Positions 18,643 to 26,026 of a stretch of 64,000 nt of DNA are shown in pieces. The notes below the pieces were generated by a model that saw only the letters and a program-made list of their open reading frames with translations, did not search any database and was not told the DNA's origin. A program made the translations under genes and the position numbers. The DNA lies in contig NZ_WTCR01000003.1 of assembly GCF_009795715.1 (NCBI RefSeq), positions 62,001 through 126,000 of the forward strand, read 5' to 3'. Every line of letters starts with the position of its first letter. The first letter of the stretch is position 1. This stretch comes from Labilibaculum euxinicum (lineage in GTDB: Bacteria > Bacteroidota > Bacteroidia > Bacteroidales > Marinifilaceae).

Positions 18643-20232
18643 ATGAGATTTAGTCGTTTGTATATTTTTCCGCTTGCATTTTTATTGGTTTTGCCGGTAT
18701 TTGCAAAAAAGAATAAGGAAACTAATTTGAAAGAAAGAGTTATCAGTGTTGATTTCAACTTTGAAAAAGGAGCTTTGAATACAATGTTCAAAGAATGCAT
18801 TGGAGCCGGGCGTGCAAATGAAGGGTTACGTGCAGATTGGCAACAGCAGTTAGCATACACAAAAAAAATGTGCGACTTTAAGTATATTCGTATGCATGGT
18901 CTTTTGAGCGATGATATGGCTGTTTACACCGAAGATGGCAAAGAAAATCCCCAGTACAGTTATATGTATATTGATGCATTGTATGATTATTTATTATCAA
19001 TAGGGATGAAACCTTTTGTAGAACTGGGATTTATGCCTAAAGCATTGGCCAGCGGCCAGCAAACTGTTTTTTGGTGGAAAGGAAATGTTACTCCTCCCAA
19101 AGATTATCAAAAATGGGAAGATTTTATACGCAATCTTACCCAACACTTTACGGAGCGATATGGTGTTGAGGAAGTTAAAACCTGGTATTTTGAAGTTTGG
19201 AACGAACCTAACCTTTCACCCGGATTTTGGACAGGCACTCAGGCGGACTACTTTAAACTATATCAATATGCTGCGAAAGCAGTAAAAAGTGTAAACCCTG
19301 ATTACAAGGTAGGAGGTCCCGGAACAGCAGGTGCTGCCTGGGAGAGTGAAACGATTGATTTTTGTATTAAAAATAATATCCCTATCGATTTTATAAGCAC
19401 CCATTCGTATGGTGTTAAACAGGGTTTCCTTGATGAATACGGTAACGGTGGCACAGTGCTGAGTAAAGATCCAATGAGTGTAAGTGGCGATGTGCTTCAA
19501 TCTCGCAATGAAATTTCTTCTTCCGAAAAACCAAATTTAGAGTTGCATTATACTGAGTGGAGTTCTTCCTATACTCCGGCCGATCCAATTCACGATAGTT
19601 ATCATGAGGCAGCATATATTCTGGAAAAAATTAAGCAGGTTGGAACTGCTGCTAATTCAATGTCGTATTGGGTATTCACCGATATTTTTGAAGAACCGGG
19701 GCCTCGTTTCAAACCTTTCCATGGCGGATTTGGATTGATGACCATTCAGGGTATTAAGAAAGCTGCTTTTTATGCTTATAACTACATGAATAAGCTCGGT
19801 GATACAGAGTTGGTTAATAATGATACCAGATCCTGGGCATCAAAAGATGATGGCGGTGACATTCAATTACTTCTTTGGGATTTCACAAACACACATCCCG
19901 GTGATTCTACACATAACCAGAAATATTATATACAGGATTTACCGGCAAAGTCAAAAGGTAAGGTAAAAGTAAACCTGACCAATGTTCCGTCAGGACAGTA
20001 TACACTGGAGATTTATAAAGTGGGTTATCGAGTAAATGATGCTTATACCGGTTATATAGATATGGGAAGACCCAATCAACTTAACAAACAGCAGGTGGAA
20101 GAACTAAAAAGGCAAAATGATGGTTCTCCTGTTTTCACTGAATTGGTTGACATCGATTCGAACGGAGAATTTACCAGGGAGCTAGATATTCGTGAAAATG
20201 ATGTTTTCATGCTCAACTTGGTAAAGAAATAG
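18643..20232 (+). CDS. GH39 beta-xylosidase-type glycosidase
   Basis: Exported clan GH-A glycosidase of 529 residues. A signal peptide covers about residues 1-22 (PLAFLLVLPVFAKK). The TIM barrel carries the acid/base Glu188 in FEVWNEPNL and the nucleophile Glu305 in LHYTEWSSSY, both diagnostic for GH39; the C-terminal beta-domain starts near 400. GH39 members cleave terminal beta-xylose, but Bacteroidota members also act on other sugars, so the substrate is open. It stands alone between the GH31 hairpin and a terminator at 20302-20333. Confidence 0.88.
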   Translation: MRFSRLYIFPLAFLLVLPVFAKKNKETNLKERVISVDFNFEKGALNTMFKECIGAGRANEGLRADWQQQLAYTKKMCDFKYIRMHGLLSDDMAVYTEDGKENPQYSYMYIDALYDYLLSIGMKPFVELGFMPKALASGQQTVFWWKGNVTPPKDYQKWEDFIRNLTQHFTERYGVEEVKTWYFEVWNEPNLSPGFWTGTQADYFKLYQYAAKAVKSVNPDYKVGGPGTAGAAWESETIDFCIKNNIPIDFISTHSYGVKQGFLDEYGNGGTVLSKDPMSVSGDVLQSRNEISSSEKPNLELHYTEWSSSYTPADPIHDSYHEAAYILEKIKQVGTAANSMSYWVFTDIFEEPGPRFKPFHGGFGLMTIQGIKKAAFYAYNYMNKLGDTELVNNDTRSWASKDDGGDIQLLLWDFTNTHPGDSTHNQKYYIQDLPAKSKGKVKVNLTNVPSGQYTLEIYKVGYRVNDAYTGYIDMGRPNQLNKQQVEELKRQNDGSPVFTELVDIDSNGEFTRELDIRENDVFMLNLVKK

Positions 20233-20301
20233 AGAATTGCTAAAACTTAGATGTTTCATTTATTGATGAGATATATTTTGAGTATAAATTATGAAGCAAA
20301 T

Positions 20302-20333
20302 AAAAAGAAGTTGTAGAGAAGCAACTTCTTTTT
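20302..20333 (+). terminator. Rho-independent terminator after GH39
   Basis: AAAAAGAAGTTG (20302-20313) pairs with CAACTTCTTTTT (20322-20333) across an 8-base loop; the stem itself ends in a T-run. It lies 70 bases after the GH39 stop. Confidence 0.65.
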
Positions 20334-20403
20334 ATCGTTAATTGGCAATAAATTTAACCATGCTTGATATTAAAATCAGCACGTTTAAAATTGAATCTTA
20401 ATT

Positions 20404-20914
20404 ATGAGAAGAACATTATCATTAATTATTTGCATAATGATTGTGGTGAGTGTTTGTGCCCAGAAATCATATCCGTTTCAAAATACTAAGCTGGATGATG
20501 AAAAACGGATAGATAATATCATTTCATTACTAACTGTAGATGAAAAGATTAATTGTTTAAGGGCCGGATTTTCTGTACCAAGATTGGGAATCCGGAATAG
20601 TGGCAATAGTGAAGGGCTACATGGATTATCGCAAGGTGGTCCGGGTTTTAATTATGGCCCCAAAATCCTAACAACTCAATTCCATCAAGCAATAGGTTTA
20701 GCTCAGATGTGGGATGAACAATTGCTTAAAGAGGTAGCTGCTCAACAGGATTGTGAAGCTCGTTATGTTTATCAAAGTCCTAAGTATTACCGAGCAGGCC
20801 TTGTTGTGTGGGGGCTAAATGGCATTATTTTCTATTCAGCCTGGTAATGTGGAAGTAATGGCAGGTGCATCTTCTGCTGACATTCGTTTGACAACAACGT
20901 TAAGGCTGAAATGA
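20404..20914 (+). pseudogene. GH3 relic with large internal deletion
   Basis: A third GH3 gene reduced to its two ends. From the ATG at 20404 there is a signal peptide (LIICIMIVVSVCAQ) and about 120 residues of the GH3 barrel start (LTVDEKINCLRAGFSVPRLG, EGLHGLSQGG, FHQAIGLAQMWDEQLL). Near 20800-20840 the family match stops and, in another frame, the typical last residues of a GH3 follow: QPGNVEVMAGASSADIRL, ending at a stop at 20912-20914. Most of the enzyme, including the nucleophile Asp, is missing. The missing part would be about 550-600 residues. It is not closely similar to the two intact copies, so it is a separate GH3 lineage. Confidence 0.8.
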
Positions 20915-20994
20915 TCAAATGGTATTTAGAGAGCAGTTAGATCAAATGTTTGACAGAAGTAATATTTAATGCATTATAAAATAATTATTTAAAG

Positions 20995-22938
20995 ATGAAT
21001 ATAAGAATATCACTTAGCATTTTTGCAGTACTCTTTATTCAATCCATATGTTATGCTCAGGTATCCTTGCCTAAGGTATTTGGCAACCATATGGTTTTAC
21101 AAAGAGGAATTCAAATCCCGGTTTGGGGAAACGCATCTTCGGGAGCGGAAATAGTTGCAGAACTTGGAACTGAAAGTATAACAACAAAAGCAGATCAGGA
21201 TGGAAACTGGAAGGTTCGTTTCCCTGTATTTAAAGCAGGTGGTCCCTATGTGCTTAAAATATACGAATCAGGAAAGTTAGAAGAATCAATTGAATTTAAA
21301 GATGTTCTTATTGGGGACGTCTGGATTGCATCAGGTCAATCCAACATGGAATGGCAGGTGCAGCAAGCGCAGGATGCCAAAAATGAAATAGCAAAAGCTA
21401 ATTTTCCTCAGATGCGCTATATTTTTGTTGGGCACGATACAGAGCTAACTCCTCAAAAGGATATTTTATCGGGCACATGGAAGGCATGTGATACCACCAG
21501 TGTGAAAGAGTTCTCTGCTGTTGCTTACTATTTTGCGCGTAAAATACACCACGACCAGAATGTTCCCATAGGTATTGTACAAAGTACATGGGGCGGAACA
21601 CCTGTTGAATCGTGGACAAGCCGTGAAATGTTGCTTTCATCACCAATTACCAAACCCAGTGTACTTGGCAATGATACACTTACTCCTCAACACTTTCTAC
21701 AAGACAGCCTGAATATGATCCGTTTTTGGGACATTGTATATCATCCAAAGAACAATACGGATAAAATAGTTTCTGCGCAAGTTTATGATAATTCCGGCTG
21801 GAACGAAGTTGAAATGCCTAAGTTGATAAAAGATTTTGGTGTTGGTGCTTATGAAGGAATGGCATGGTTTCGTAAAAAGGTTGTGTTGCCCGAATCTTTT
21901 ATCGGAAAAGATTTAACCCTGAATTTAGGACACCCTGAAATGAATTATTCGCTGTATTTCAATGGCGAAGAAATTTGTAAGACAGTTTGGAATGCTAATC
22001 TAACGCATTATTATACCATTCCGGGCAACTTTGTGAAGAGTAGAGAAAATACTATCTCAATAAGAATCGCAATGCTATGGAGTGGCGGAGGATTGAATCC
22101 TCCGGCAGAAGATATTTACATTACAAATGGAGATTTAAAAATTTCTTTAGCCGGAAAGTGGTTCTATAAACTCGATCTTGAACCAACAATTCCAACCATT
22201 CACAACTATCAATACTATCCTGATATGCTGTTTAATGCTATGATTAACCCGCTTATACCATACGGAATTAAGGGATTCATTTGGTATCAGGGTGAAGCCA
22301 ATGATTCGGTTGCTTATAATTACAGAAAGATGTTTCCCATGATGATAAAAGACTGGCGGAAACGTTGGGAGATGGGCAATCTTCCATTCCTATATGTACA
22401 GTTGGCAAACTACAAAAAAGAGCAATCTCTTCCTTCCGAAAGCGAATGGGCTGAGTTAAGAGAAGCTCAAACATTAGCGCTTTCAGAACCCAGTTCCGGA
22501 ATGGCTTGCATCATTGATATTGGAGATGCGAATACGATTCATCCATTGAATAAGCAGGAAGTAGGACGCCGGTTGGCATTAATAGCCAATAACCAGGTAT
22601 ATAAAGAGGATTGCGTTGCATCAGGTCCAATGTATAAAAGTTCTAAAAGAAAAGGGAAGCGTATCCGTATCAGTTTTACAAATACAGCTTCAGGACTTTC
22701 AACAAAGGATGGAAAAGAAGTAACCGGATTTGTGATTGCCGGTAACGACAAAAAATTTTATTGGGCAAAAGCTGTTATTGAAGGAAACGAGGTTGTGGTT
22801 TATTCAGATAAGGTTGCTGAGCCTGTGGCAGTACGATATGCCTGGGCCGATAATCCTGTATGTAACCTCATAAATTCAGGAGGCTTGCCAGCTATTCCTT
22901 TCAGAACAGACAACTGGAAAGGAATTACTCAAAAGTAA
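20995..22938 (+). CDS. Sialate O-acetylesterase-type (SASA) carbohydrate esterase
   Basis: Exported SGNH-fold esterase of 647 residues with a signal peptide (FAVLFIQSICYAQ). Block I is SGQSNMEW with the nucleophile Ser116; the WYQGEAN segment (near 430) and IHPLNK with His516, preceded by an Asp in GDANTIH, complete the family set. A jelly-roll domain resembling the GH2 sugar-binding fold is inserted at about residues 240-390 (GMAWFRKKVVLPESFIGKDL). In plant-polysaccharide loci this family usually removes O-acetyl groups from hemicellulose rather than from sialic acid; no sialic-acid genes are near, so acetyl-xyloglucan or acetyl-xylan is the likelier substrate. Confidence 0.87.
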   Translation: MNIRISLSIFAVLFIQSICYAQVSLPKVFGNHMVLQRGIQIPVWGNASSGAEIVAELGTESITTKADQDGNWKVRFPVFKAGGPYVLKIYESGKLEESIEFKDVLIGDVWIASGQSNMEWQVQQAQDAKNEIAKANFPQMRYIFVGHDTELTPQKDILSGTWKACDTTSVKEFSAVAYYFARKIHHDQNVPIGIVQSTWGGTPVESWTSREMLLSSPITKPSVLGNDTLTPQHFLQDSLNMIRFWDIVYHPKNNTDKIVSAQVYDNSGWNEVEMPKLIKDFGVGAYEGMAWFRKKVVLPESFIGKDLTLNLGHPEMNYSLYFNGEEICKTVWNANLTHYYTIPGNFVKSRENTISIRIAMLWSGGGLNPPAEDIYITNGDLKISLAGKWFYKLDLEPTIPTIHNYQYYPDMLFNAMINPLIPYGIKGFIWYQGEANDSVAYNYRKMFPMMIKDWRKRWEMGNLPFLYVQLANYKKEQSLPSESEWAELREAQTLALSEPSSGMACIIDIGDANTIHPLNKQEVGRRLALIANNQVYKEDCVASGPMYKSSKRKGKRIRISFTNTASGLSTKDGKEVTGFVIAGNDKKFYWAKAVIEGNEVVVYSDKVAEPVAVRYAWADNPVCNLINSGGLPAIPFRTDNWKGITQK

Positions 22939-22998
22939 GCAAGTTATAAAGATTGCAAAAATAACAGAGCTTACATACAAACAAAGTATTCAACTATA

Positions 22999-23127
22999 AT
23001 GATTAAGAAACTGATTTTTCCTGCCATTTTAGCCGTGTGCATATCCTGCCAGATTAAAAATGTACAGATATTGAAAAATAGAGTTTTTGAAACGAGCCAT
23101 GTGAAGACTTTTCTCACACAAAGATGA
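22999..23127 (+). pseudogene. Truncated lipoprotein N-terminus running into a repeat
   Basis: A 42-codon frame begins MIKKLIFPAILAVCISCQ, a complete lipoprotein signal with lipobox Cys, then loses sense at once. From 23089 the frame is made of the dispersed repeat described separately (SHVKTFLTQR-stop). The body of the lipoprotein gene seems to have been lost at or near the point where the repeat begins. Which lipoprotein it was cannot be told. Confidence 0.5.
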
Positions 23128-23173
23128 CTAAGTTGGCGAGTTCCCCCGCAACGCTGCGGGGCAGGCTATGTGG
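23089..23173. repeat. Dispersed repeat, copy A (covarying hairpin)
   Basis: This 85-base block matches 60555-60642 from GAAACGAGCCAT to CAGGCTATGTGG. The shared parts are a short hairpin around GAAGACTTTTCTCAC and the sequence TTGGCGAGTT. The hairpin arm differs between copies by paired changes: here CCCCGCA/TGCGGGG, in copy B TCCCGAA/TTCGGGA. A weaker similarity (ACATATGAAAC against ACACATGAAAC) continues about 35 bases further. It lies between the truncated lipoprotein and GH29. Confidence 0.75.
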
Positions 23174-23217
23174 CAAATTGAAGAAAAAATAAACATATGA
23201 AACTGTCAGGGCCAGCG

Positions 23218-23365
23218 CAAATTATTGGACACATAACCTGTTCCGTCAAAACGGGAACCTGTTCCGCTTTAGCGGAAGGAGTATAGCCTTCCGTAAGGTT
23301 GCTGAACAGGTACTCCGAACTTGATTCGGGGATTGTGAATTGCGTTGGTTATCAGTGTTCTACTA
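23218..23365. repeat. Hairpin-rich block next to repeat copy A
   Basis: Several small stems follow each other: GTTCCGT/ACGGGAAC (23240-23258, one bulge), TTCCGCT/AGCGGAA (23262-23277), CCTT/AAGG (23287-23298) and CCGAA/TTCGG (23315-23329). They are enclosed by ACCTGTTC (23236) and GAACAGGT (23304). The direct repeat AACCTGTTCCG occurs twice. No coding sense was found. It sits just before the GH29 start, so it could affect that mRNA leader. Confidence 0.55.
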
Positions 23366-23377
23366 ATTTTTAAGCAG

Positions 23378-24730
23378 ATGAAAAAATATATAACCATATT
23401 CGTTTGGGTTGCATTGGTAATTTGTTGTTCAACCAAAACCCTTAAAGCCCAATATCAAATTCCTGAGAAATTAGGTTGGTGGTACGAAGCTCGCTTTGGG
23501 ATGTTTATTCACTTTGGAAGTTACTCTTACCTGGGGCATGGAGAATGGGCTTTCAGTATTGAAAACTGGAAGAAAGCTGATTACCAGGAAAAGGTTTCTT
23601 CTAATTTTAACCCGGAAGAATTTGATGCTAATGAAATTGTCCGTTTGGCCAAAGATGCAGGAATGAGATACATCGTTATCACAGCTAAACATCATGAAGG
23701 GTTCAGCATGTGGGATACTAAAGTGAAGAGTTTTAAAGATGTTACAGGCAAAAAGATGTACAATTTGCGCCGCTTTACAACTTTCGGAAAAAGAGATGTG
23801 CTAATGGAACTGAAAAAGGCCTGCGAAGCAAATGATATTAAGTTTTGTCTCTATTATTCAATCCTTGATTGGGGGCACTCTTCACAGAAAATCAATCATA
23901 TAGATGGCAGTACCTTTTCTTCTATGAAATCTGATTCAGCACGTACTGCCTATATCCGTGATATGAAAGCCCAGCTCAAAGAGCTAATCAAAAGATACCA
24001 TCCTGCTGTACTATGGTTTGATGGCGACTGGACCCGTAAAGCAGATAAGCCTACACCGGAAAAGTGGTGGACAAAAGAAGATGGTATAGATTTGTATAAT
24101 TACCTAGTAAAACTGGCTCCGGATATGATCATAAATGAGCGTGTAGCGCGAAGTTTTGGATTGGGAGATTTTGAATGCCCGGAACAGGAAGTGCCGGAAA
24201 CGCCAAGCAACCGCCAGTGGGAGACCTGTCAAACAATGAACAAGAGCTGGGGGTATAATGAGAACGATCATGATTATAAATCAGTTAAGATCTTAATTCA
24301 GGAATTGGTAAAAGTAGTTTCCCGAGATGGGAACTATCTGCTTAATATTGGCCCTAAGGGGGATGGAACAGTGCCTGTTCAAACAACAGATACCTTACAA
24401 AAAATAGGCGACTGGATGAAAATTTACGGAGAAAGTATTTATGGCACCACACGTAGCCCTTTCAAAACCGAACCGGACTGGGGCTTTTATATCAAGAAGG
24501 AAGGTAAACTGTATATTCATGTTTTTAGTTGGCCTAAGACTGGTGAGTTAACGATTCCCACATTGAAAAATGATATTAAAAAAATATATTTGATGGCTGA
24601 TTCGGAAAATGAACTTAATTATACAGTTAACAACGGAGAGATTAAGATTTCCTTACCTGAAGATGCTCCAAACGAAATTAATTCGGTGGTAGTTATTGAC
24701 GTTGAGGGACTACCGGAGGCATCTGAATGA
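23378..24730 (+). CDS. GH29 alpha-L-fucosidase
   Basis: Exported retaining alpha-L-fucosidase of 450 residues. The ATG at 23378 opens a signal peptide (MKKYITIFVWVALVICC, cut near LKAQY); the longer frame from 23345 lies in repeat-derived sequence. The TIM barrel (about 30-350) shows RFGMFIHFGSYS, ITAKHHEGFSMWDTKV and the nucleophile Asp215 in VLWFDGDW; a small C-terminal beta-domain (about 365-450) follows. It ends without the discoidin-like tail many GH29s have. With GH31, GH42/GH2 and the esterases it would allow attack on fucosylated, acetylated side chains. The GDSL esterase follows after 55 bases, probably in the same transcript. Confidence 0.92.
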   Translation: MKKYITIFVWVALVICCSTKTLKAQYQIPEKLGWWYEARFGMFIHFGSYSYLGHGEWAFSIENWKKADYQEKVSSNFNPEEFDANEIVRLAKDAGMRYIVITAKHHEGFSMWDTKVKSFKDVTGKKMYNLRRFTTFGKRDVLMELKKACEANDIKFCLYYSILDWGHSSQKINHIDGSTFSSMKSDSARTAYIRDMKAQLKELIKRYHPAVLWFDGDWTRKADKPTPEKWWTKEDGIDLYNYLVKLAPDMIINERVARSFGLGDFECPEQEVPETPSNRQWETCQTMNKSWGYNENDHDYKSVKILIQELVKVVSRDGNYLLNIGPKGDGTVPVQTTDTLQKIGDWMKIYGESIYGTTRSPFKTEPDWGFYIKKEGKLYIHVFSWPKTGELTIPTLKNDIKKIYLMADSENELNYTVNNGEIKISLPEDAPNEINSVVVIDVEGLPEASE

Positions 24731-24785
24731 TTGGGTATGACCTTTGGGACAAATGATTAATATTAAAAACACTAAAAGTAATAAG

Positions 24786-25448
24786 ATGATGAAACATTTT
24801 TTTTGTGAGATGAGAAAATATAGGTGGGTTTATGCTCTTGCTGTCATGGCAATAATGAATGCATGTACTGGTAAAGTTACCCGGGTGGTTTGTGTGGGTG
24901 ATAGCATTACAGAAGGTTTTGGTTTGGCAGTTCAAAGCAAAACAGGATATCCGGTGGTGCTTGACAGTATTCTTGGAACCAATTACAGGGTATTGAATTC
25001 GGGCAGAAGTGCTACAACACTCCAGCAAAAAGGGGATTTTCCTTATTGGATTTGTAAAGAGTTTTCTAATGTATTTGCTTTTGACCCTGATATAATCGTT
25101 ATCAAGTTGGGAACCAATGATACTAAACCATATAACTGGCAAGCAGATCGGTATGAAAAAGATTACCAGGCTTTAATAGATACTTTTAAAACCATACCAG
25201 CAAAGCCACAAATTTATTTATGCTTGCCGGTTCCTGTGTTTAAAACAAAGTGGGGGATCAACGATTCTACTGTTGTTAATGGTGTGATTCCTATTGTTAA
25301 AAAAATAGCAAAAGCCAATAATCTGCCAATAATAGATTTGTATCATCAAATGCAGGATCAGGGTGCTAATTTCCCTGATAGTATTCATCCAAATGAGCAG
25401 GCAGCTGAAGTTATGGCGGGAATCATAGCTAGAGAAATTGGTAAGTGA
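24786..25448 (+). CDS. SGNH/GDSL-family esterase (lipoprotein)
   Basis: Lipid-anchored SGNH hydrolase of about 220 residues. In-frame starts at 24744 (TTG), 24753 and 24786 (ATG) are possible; I use 24786, which gives a compact lipoprotein signal ending in the lipobox MNACTG. Block I GDSITEG (Ser40), block III GTNDTKP and block V DSIHPNEQ (catalytic Asp and His) are all present. Such small GDSL enzymes near hemicellulases are usually acetyl or xyloglucan-acetyl esterases. Transcribed with GH29 and followed by a 20-bp hairpin. Confidence 0.87.
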   Translation: MMKHFFCEMRKYRWVYALAVMAIMNACTGKVTRVVCVGDSITEGFGLAVQSKTGYPVVLDSILGTNYRVLNSGRSATTLQQKGDFPYWICKEFSNVFAFDPDIIVIKLGTNDTKPYNWQADRYEKDYQALIDTFKTIPAKPQIYLCLPVPVFKTKWGINDSTVVNGVIPIVKKIAKANNLPIIDLYHQMQDQGANFPDSIHPNEQAAEVMAGIIAREIGK

Positions 25449-25544
25449 ATACTATTGTCCCACTTTTTTAGCTTCGTATATTTTTGATTGATCTCTTTTT
25501 TGCTATATCCAACAAAAGAGAAGAAATGTTAGTAGTTCCCTATG

Positions 25545-25599
25545 TAGTGCTTTTAAGAAAACACAATCTTTTTCAAATGGTGTTTTCTTAAAAGCACTA
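25545..25599 (+). terminator. Perfect 20-bp hairpin after the GDSL gene
   Basis: The arms 25545-25564 (starting TAGTGCTTTTAAG) and 25580-25599 (ending CTTAAAAGCACTA) are exact reverse complements with a 15-base loop. This is longer than normal terminators and lacks a T-run after it. It may be an mRNA 3' stabiliser or a bidirectional end between the catabolic block and the HTCS gene. Confidence 0.5.
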
Positions 25600-25625
25600 T
25601 GTATGATTGGGTTGCGTTGTTGATA

Positions 25626-25709
25626 CTAGTGTCATGTAAGGAATTTCAGGCAAGCCTGGGCAAAAATAATTAGGGTTGGCTCCTAAAGGGCATGCTAGCA
25701 TGACACTAG
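25626..25709. repeat. 84-bp element with 11-bp inverted ends
   Basis: CTAGTGTCATG (25626-25636) and CATGACACTAG (25699-25709) are exact inverted repeats bounding 62 bases that contain AGGCAAGCCT and the palindrome CATGCTAGCATG. No target-site duplication is seen. It could be a miniature inverted-repeat element or an operator pair upstream of the HTCS gene. The remainder of the 25449-26026 gap holds nothing else I can assign. Confidence 0.45.
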
Positions 25710-26026
25710 CTTAAATTTAGTTGAGAATTGAAAATTAACGTAGTATAATCGCTGTCGGAAACCAAAACTACTTTCCTGATTTAAAGGTCAGCGAAGCAAA
25801 TAAGTCGGGTTAACTCCATCGTAAAATCGCTTACAGGATTGTCAGATCTTGTTCTTTGAATGCAGGTAAAAGTAAATGTTACACTGGCGATTATTGTTTG
25901 TTATTAGGAATGAAACATGGGGATACTTTTTCCAATTAATGATGCTGCCATAATATATCAATCAAATATCCTGGCTGTGAAATATTTTATATAAATTTAG
26001 ATTGTTGAGAGTTTAAAAGATAAATT

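Noticed and set aside
24693-25142. 149-codon minus-strand frame
   Set aside because: Antisense to the fucosidase end and the GDSL esterase, which have clear motifs on the plus strand.
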